NCBI GenBank assembly: GCA_964460485.1 | Contig: CAYWRY010000208.1 | Span: 1-5,995 of the forward strand | Reading direction: 5' to 3' | Length of the DNA: 5,995 nucleotides | From: VGRF01 sp964460485 | GTDB lineage: Bacteria; Myxococcota_A; UBA9160; UBA6930 | In this document: positions 4,974-5,995 of the stretch, piece by piece | Position numbering within the stretch: position 1 is the first letter of the stretch | Layout: every line of letters starts with the position of its first letter | The notes under the pieces: generated by a model | Seen by the model: only the letters and a program-made list of their open reading frames with translations | Databases searched by the model: none | Told to the model about the DNA's origin: nothing | Made by a program: the position numbers and the translations under genes

Positions 4974-5858
4974 TCAGCGCGGGTCGGGGACGCGGTCGGC
5001 GATGCGGCCCCAGCCGAGGCGCGCGCAGAGCGCGGAGAAGGCGGCGCGGTCGGCGCCGCGCCAGGCGGTGTCTTCGGCGCGAGCGGTGAAGCCCGGCACG
5101 TCGCGCACGAGCGTCGCGAGCTCGCGCACGCGCAGCGCTTGAGCGCGGTGTGCGCGCCAGCTCGCGGCAAGCTTCTCCGCGCCGCGGACCGGCACGCCGA
5201 CCCATGCCTGCGCGTCCACGGGCATCGCGTCGAGCGAGCCGAAGGCGGCGAGCGCGGCGGCCGCGCTCTTCGCGCCGAAGCCCGGCACGCCGGGCAGGTC
5301 GTCGACCTTGTCGCCGAGCAGCGCGAGGTAGTCCGGGATCTGCGCGGGCGCGACGCCGAACTTCGCGCGGACGCCGGCCGCGTCGAGCGTGTTCTCGCGC
5401 GCGAGGTCGTGGAAGCGCGCGCTTCCGTCCTCGCGCACGAGCTGCGTGAGGTCCTTGTCGGAGCTCACGATCTCGGCGGCGAGACCAGCCTGCGCGGCGC
5501 GCTCCGCGAGCGTCGCGATCAGGTCGTCGGCCTCGTAGCCCTTCGCTTCGTAGGCCGCGATGCCGAGCGCGCGCGTCGCCTCCATGCAGAGCGCGAACTG
5601 CGGCTCGAGGTCGGCCGGCACCTTCGTTCCGCGCGATGCCTTGTAGCCGGGGAACAGCTCGTTGCGGAAGCTGGTGAGCGCGTGGTCGAAACATGCCGCG
5701 AGGTGCGAGGGCGAGCGCTCGCGCAGAAAGCGCAACAGCGTGTTCGCGTAGCCGTAGGCGGCGCCCGTGGGCGTGCCGTCGGGCGCCGGCATCGCGGGCA
5801 GCGTCACCCAGGCGCGGAACACGTAGACGGGTGCGTCGACGAGATGCACGACGCTCAA
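4974..5858 (-). CDS. Stand-alone 5'-3' exonuclease (PolA N-terminal/Xni type)
   Basis: This structure-specific 5' nuclease family acts on flaps and RNA primers during DNA replication and repair, in the cytoplasm. The 294-residue protein shows the two domains of the family without a polymerase part. The PIN-like catalytic half has D8 (HLVDAP), ACFDHALTSFR with D58, FPGYKASR (69-76), EADD at 109-112 and SSDKDLTQL with D134 and D136. The helix-hairpin-helix half has LLGDKVDDLPGVPGFGAKSA (180-199). GDKVDD replaces the commoner GDSSDN, keeping the metal-binding acids D183 and D186. The start is TTG (5856-5858), decided by GAGGAG six bases upstream. The in-frame GTG three codons later is less well placed. 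It follows an unidentified gene by 83 bases on the same strand. Confidence 0.9.
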   Translation of the reverse strand: MSVVHLVDAPVYVFRAWVTLPAMPAPDGTPTGAAYGYANTLLRFLRERSPSHLAACFDHALTSFRNELFPGYKASRGTKVPADLEPQFALCMEATRALGIAAYEAKGYEADDLIATLAERAAQAGLAAEIVSSDKDLTQLVREDGSARFHDLARENTLDAAGVRAKFGVAPAQIPDYLALLGDKVDDLPGVPGFGAKSAAAALAAFGSLDAMPVDAQAWVGVPVRGAEKLAASWRAHRAQALRVRELATLVRDVPGFTARAEDTAWRGADRAAFSALCARLGWGRIADRVPDPR

Positions 5859-5864
5859 CGGCGG

Positions 5865-5870
5865 CTCCTC
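5865..5870 (-). promoter_or_regulatory. Ribosome binding site deciding the TTG start of the exonuclease
   Basis: On the minus strand GAGGAG is followed by six bases and TTG (5858-5856). No ATG is available nearby in frame, so the TTG is the best start. Confidence 0.65.
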
Positions 5871-5895
5871 GATTTCGAGCCCGAGGCCCCTGTTC

Positions 5896-5933
5896 GACTC
5901 CGCTCGCCTGCGCGGACTCCGGCTCGCTGCGCG
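5896..5933. repeat. Two imperfect tandem 19-base copies
   Basis: Bases 5896-5914 and 5915-5933 both begin GACTCCG and end CTGCGCG. They differ by a compensating one-base insertion and deletion in the middle. The pair fills most of the gap between the upstream gene and the exonuclease. It may be a local duplication or a piece of a dispersed repeat; I cannot tell from one locus. Confidence 0.4.
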
Positions 5934-5941
5934 CTTCGCTG

Positions 5942-5995
5942 CTAGCGCCGCCCCTCGAACACCGCTTCCGACACGAAGTCCGCCGCCTTGTGCAG
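5942..5995 (-). CDS. 3' end of an unidentified gene (partial)
   Basis: Reading inward from the right edge on the minus strand gives LHKAADFVSEAVFEGRR and a TAG stop (plus-strand bases 5942-5944). The amphipathic composition looks like the C-terminal helix of a real protein, and the position upstream of the exonuclease on the same strand fits ordinary gene spacing. Seventeen codons are too few to name it. Confidence 0.45.
   Translation of the reverse strand: MHKAADFVSEAVFEGRR

Noticed and set aside
3979..5694. Long minus-strand frame of 571 codons across the PuuD-like and exonuclease genes
   Set aside because: It overlaps both real genes in another frame, is Arg/Ala-rich and lacks a recognisable domain.
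2168..5945. Two very long plus-strand open frames (617 and 698 codons) opposite the minus-strand operon and exonuclease
   Set aside because: They are rich in Arg, Ala, Glu and His without any motif, and lie antisense to genes with clear domain signatures. Such open shadow frames are expected in DNA this GC-rich.

Overview
The window is very GC-rich and densely coded, with short intergenic gaps, GTG and TTG starts beside ATG, and long spurious open frames opposite almost every real gene. The gene content (a KshA/Neverland-type Rieske oxygenase, a PuuD-type membrane domain, a stand-alone 5'-3' exonuclease, a c-type cytochrome with a possible lipoprotein signal, and a candidate sigma-54 promoter) suggests a free-living, high-GC, Gram-negative bacterium, perhaps Myxococcota or another former deltaproteobacterial lineage. 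That placement is inference and nothing here proves it. I see no rRNA, tRNA, CRISPR array, transposase or phage gene.

Layout. Left part, plus strand: the last codons of an unidentified gene overlap by ATGA with a 325-residue multi-spanning membrane protein that looks flippase-like. A 152-base gap follows. It holds two GC-rich inverted repeats and a near-consensus sigma-54 (-24/-12) promoter placed just ahead of a strong Shine-Dalgarno and a 37-residue single-span membrane microprotein. Convergent with this is a minus-strand CDP-alcohol phosphatidyltransferase (PgsA-like). Divergent from that, on the plus strand, is a small monohaem cytochrome c with an N-terminal export signal, which converges on the next block with only 10 bases between stop codons.

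Middle part, minus strand, transcribed from about 4740 down to 2366: a 236-residue PuuD-type (Urate_ox_N) membrane protein, a YkgJ-family cysteine-cluster protein and a Rieske oxygenase. The gaps between them are 28 and 30 bases, so they probably form one operon. A plausible sigma-70-like promoter precedes the first gene, with an inverted repeat directly upstream of its -35 and a perfect 15-bp hairpin a little further up.

Right part, minus strand: a 5'-3' exonuclease of the PolA N-terminal/Xni type starting at TTG with a clear ribosome binding site, preceded by the C-terminal codons of another gene that runs off the window.

How the genes may work together: the middle operon and the facing cytochrome share a redox and metal theme (Rieske cluster, non-haem iron, metal-binding cysteines, haem c). 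The PuuD-like protein lacks the cytochrome c tail of full-length PuuD, so urate oxidation should not be assumed. No gene in the window supplies reductase or ferredoxin for the Rieske oxygenase. The least described item is the microprotein with its candidate sigma-54 promoter.
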